Below the pieces are notes generated by a model. That model saw nothing but the letters and a program-made list of their open reading frames with translations, made no database searches and had not been told where the DNA came from. This document shows, one piece after another, positions 13,936-14,550 of a stretch of 14,550 bases of DNA (within the stretch, counting starts at the first letter, position 1; each line of letters begins with the position of its first letter). Source of the DNA: JBOHHM01 sp050725495 (GTDB lineage Bacteria; Pseudomonadota; Gammaproteobacteria; Burkholderiales; Burkholderiaceae_C); NCBI GenBank assembly GCA_050725495.1, contig JBOHHM010000266.1, positions 1 to 14,550 on the forward strand, written 5' to 3'. A program made the translations under genes and the position numbers.

Positions 13936-14466
13936 ATGCGGTTCGGCAAATCACAACCCGGGGATGAGGCGCGCGACAAGGCGGCCCGGCTGCTGGTCAC
14001 GCCTTCGGCTCTCGTGGAGCTGAGCCTGGCCGACGCGCGCGAGGTCGTGAACTTCATGCAGCCGCTCAAGGTGCCCGCGGGCACGGTATTCATCCATGAA
14101 GGTGAGGTGGTGCACACCGACTACATGATGCTGGTGCTCGACGGTGAGGTCACGGTGGAGCACGAACAGACCGCTGCCAACGACTCTCTGGTGATGTCGG
14201 TCATGGGGCCGGGCAGCCTGATCGGTGAAATGGGCCTGCTCGATGGCGCGCCGCGCTCCGCGACCTGTACCGCTGCGACCGACCTGGCTGTGGCCATGCT
14301 GTCGCGCGACGCTTTGCAATTGCTGATCCAGGATCGTCCCGGCGTGGCGGCGCGCTTTCTGCTCAGCGTGTCCAAGAGCCTGTCGGACCGCCTGCGTGAA
14401 ACCAATCGCAAGCTCAAGACCCTGACTGTTCCGTCGGTCGCAATTCAAGGGGAACCGGGCCCGTGA
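13936..14466 (+). CDS. Stand-alone cyclic nucleotide-binding domain protein (Crp-type sensor without DNA-binding domain)
   Basis: This 176-residue soluble protein consists of one cyclic-nucleotide-binding beta-roll and flanking helices. The beta-roll spans about residues 24-130. The phosphate-binding cassette GSLIGEMGLLDGAPRSAT (93-110) has Glu98 and Arg107 in the places that hold ribose and phosphate in Crp and protein kinase A. Ligand binding is therefore plausible, but cAMP against cGMP or another ligand cannot be told. A C-terminal helix (about 135-163) follows. There is no helix-turn-helix, kinase, cyclase or channel segment, so its output must go through a partner. The start is the ATG at 13936; an earlier TTG at 13909 overlaps the terminator tail. 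It follows the membrane protein gene but is separated from it by a terminator. Confidence 0.85.
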   Translation: MRFGKSQPGDEARDKAARLLVTPSALVELSLADAREVVNFMQPLKVPAGTVFIHEGEVVHTDYMMLVLDGEVTVEHEQTAANDSLVMSVMGPGSLIGEMGLLDGAPRSATCTAATDLAVAMLSRDALQLLIQDRPGVAARFLLSVSKSLSDRLRETNRKLKTLTVPSVAIQGEPGP

Positions 14467-14550
14467 CGTCCCTGGTTCTTTTGGAGCGGTCTGTGGAGCG
14501 GCGCCTTCTTTAGGCTGGGACGAGGCGCAAACAAGATAGGCCAGTACTCC

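Overview
The window is a GC-rich chromosomal segment from a betaproteobacterium, most likely the family Comamonadaceae (Rhodoferax/Polaromonas/Variovorax/Acidovorax type). This rests on the protein sequences, the neighbourhood of the lipoate genes and the ATP synthase operon, and short dispersed repeats that I associate from memory with this family. No database search was possible.

Left part (1-5048), all on the minus strand. A block reads dat-like aminotransferase -> DUF493 (YbeD-type) -> lipB -> lipA, with a 4-nt overlap and gaps of 4 and 16 nt, so it is probably one operon. LipB moves octanoyl groups from acyl carrier protein to target proteins, and LipA inserts the two sulfurs to make lipoate. 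Beyond lipA, after a hairpin-containing gap, lies the 5' part of a large gene for a SWIM-zinc-finger protein of the type usually fused to an SNF2 helicase. It runs off the left edge.

Centre (5049-12656), plus strand. A divergent 214-bp control region precedes the complete F1Fo ATP synthase operon atpI-B-E-F-H-A-G-D-C, which ends in a textbook intrinsic terminator. Fo is a (atpB), c (atpE) and b (atpF). F1 is delta, alpha, gamma, beta and epsilon (atpH, A, G, D, C). AtpI is the assembly helper. All key catalytic and proton-path residues are present, so this is an ordinary proton-type bacterial enzyme. The unusual material lies between the genes: a leader hairpin before atpI, a pyrimidine tract before atpE, a 119-bp spacer with a repeat and a promoter-like site before atpA, and a 70-bp heptamer-built inverted repeat before atpC.

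Right part (12657-14550). About 550 bp without a convincing gene include a lower-GC core (about 42% over 12781-12900), a second copy of a GCTAT-N7-ATAGC palindrome also found inside dat, and a doubtful micro-lipoprotein ORF. Then come an unrecognised five-helix membrane protein with a terminator hairpin, and a stand-alone cyclic-nucleotide-binding-domain protein whose promoter suggests a leaderless mRNA. The last 84 bases hold no recognisable gene.

I see no CRISPR array, tRNA, rRNA, transposase or defence system. I do not claim a new biological system. The most interesting material is the small repeats and non-coding elements placed inside an essential housekeeping operon.
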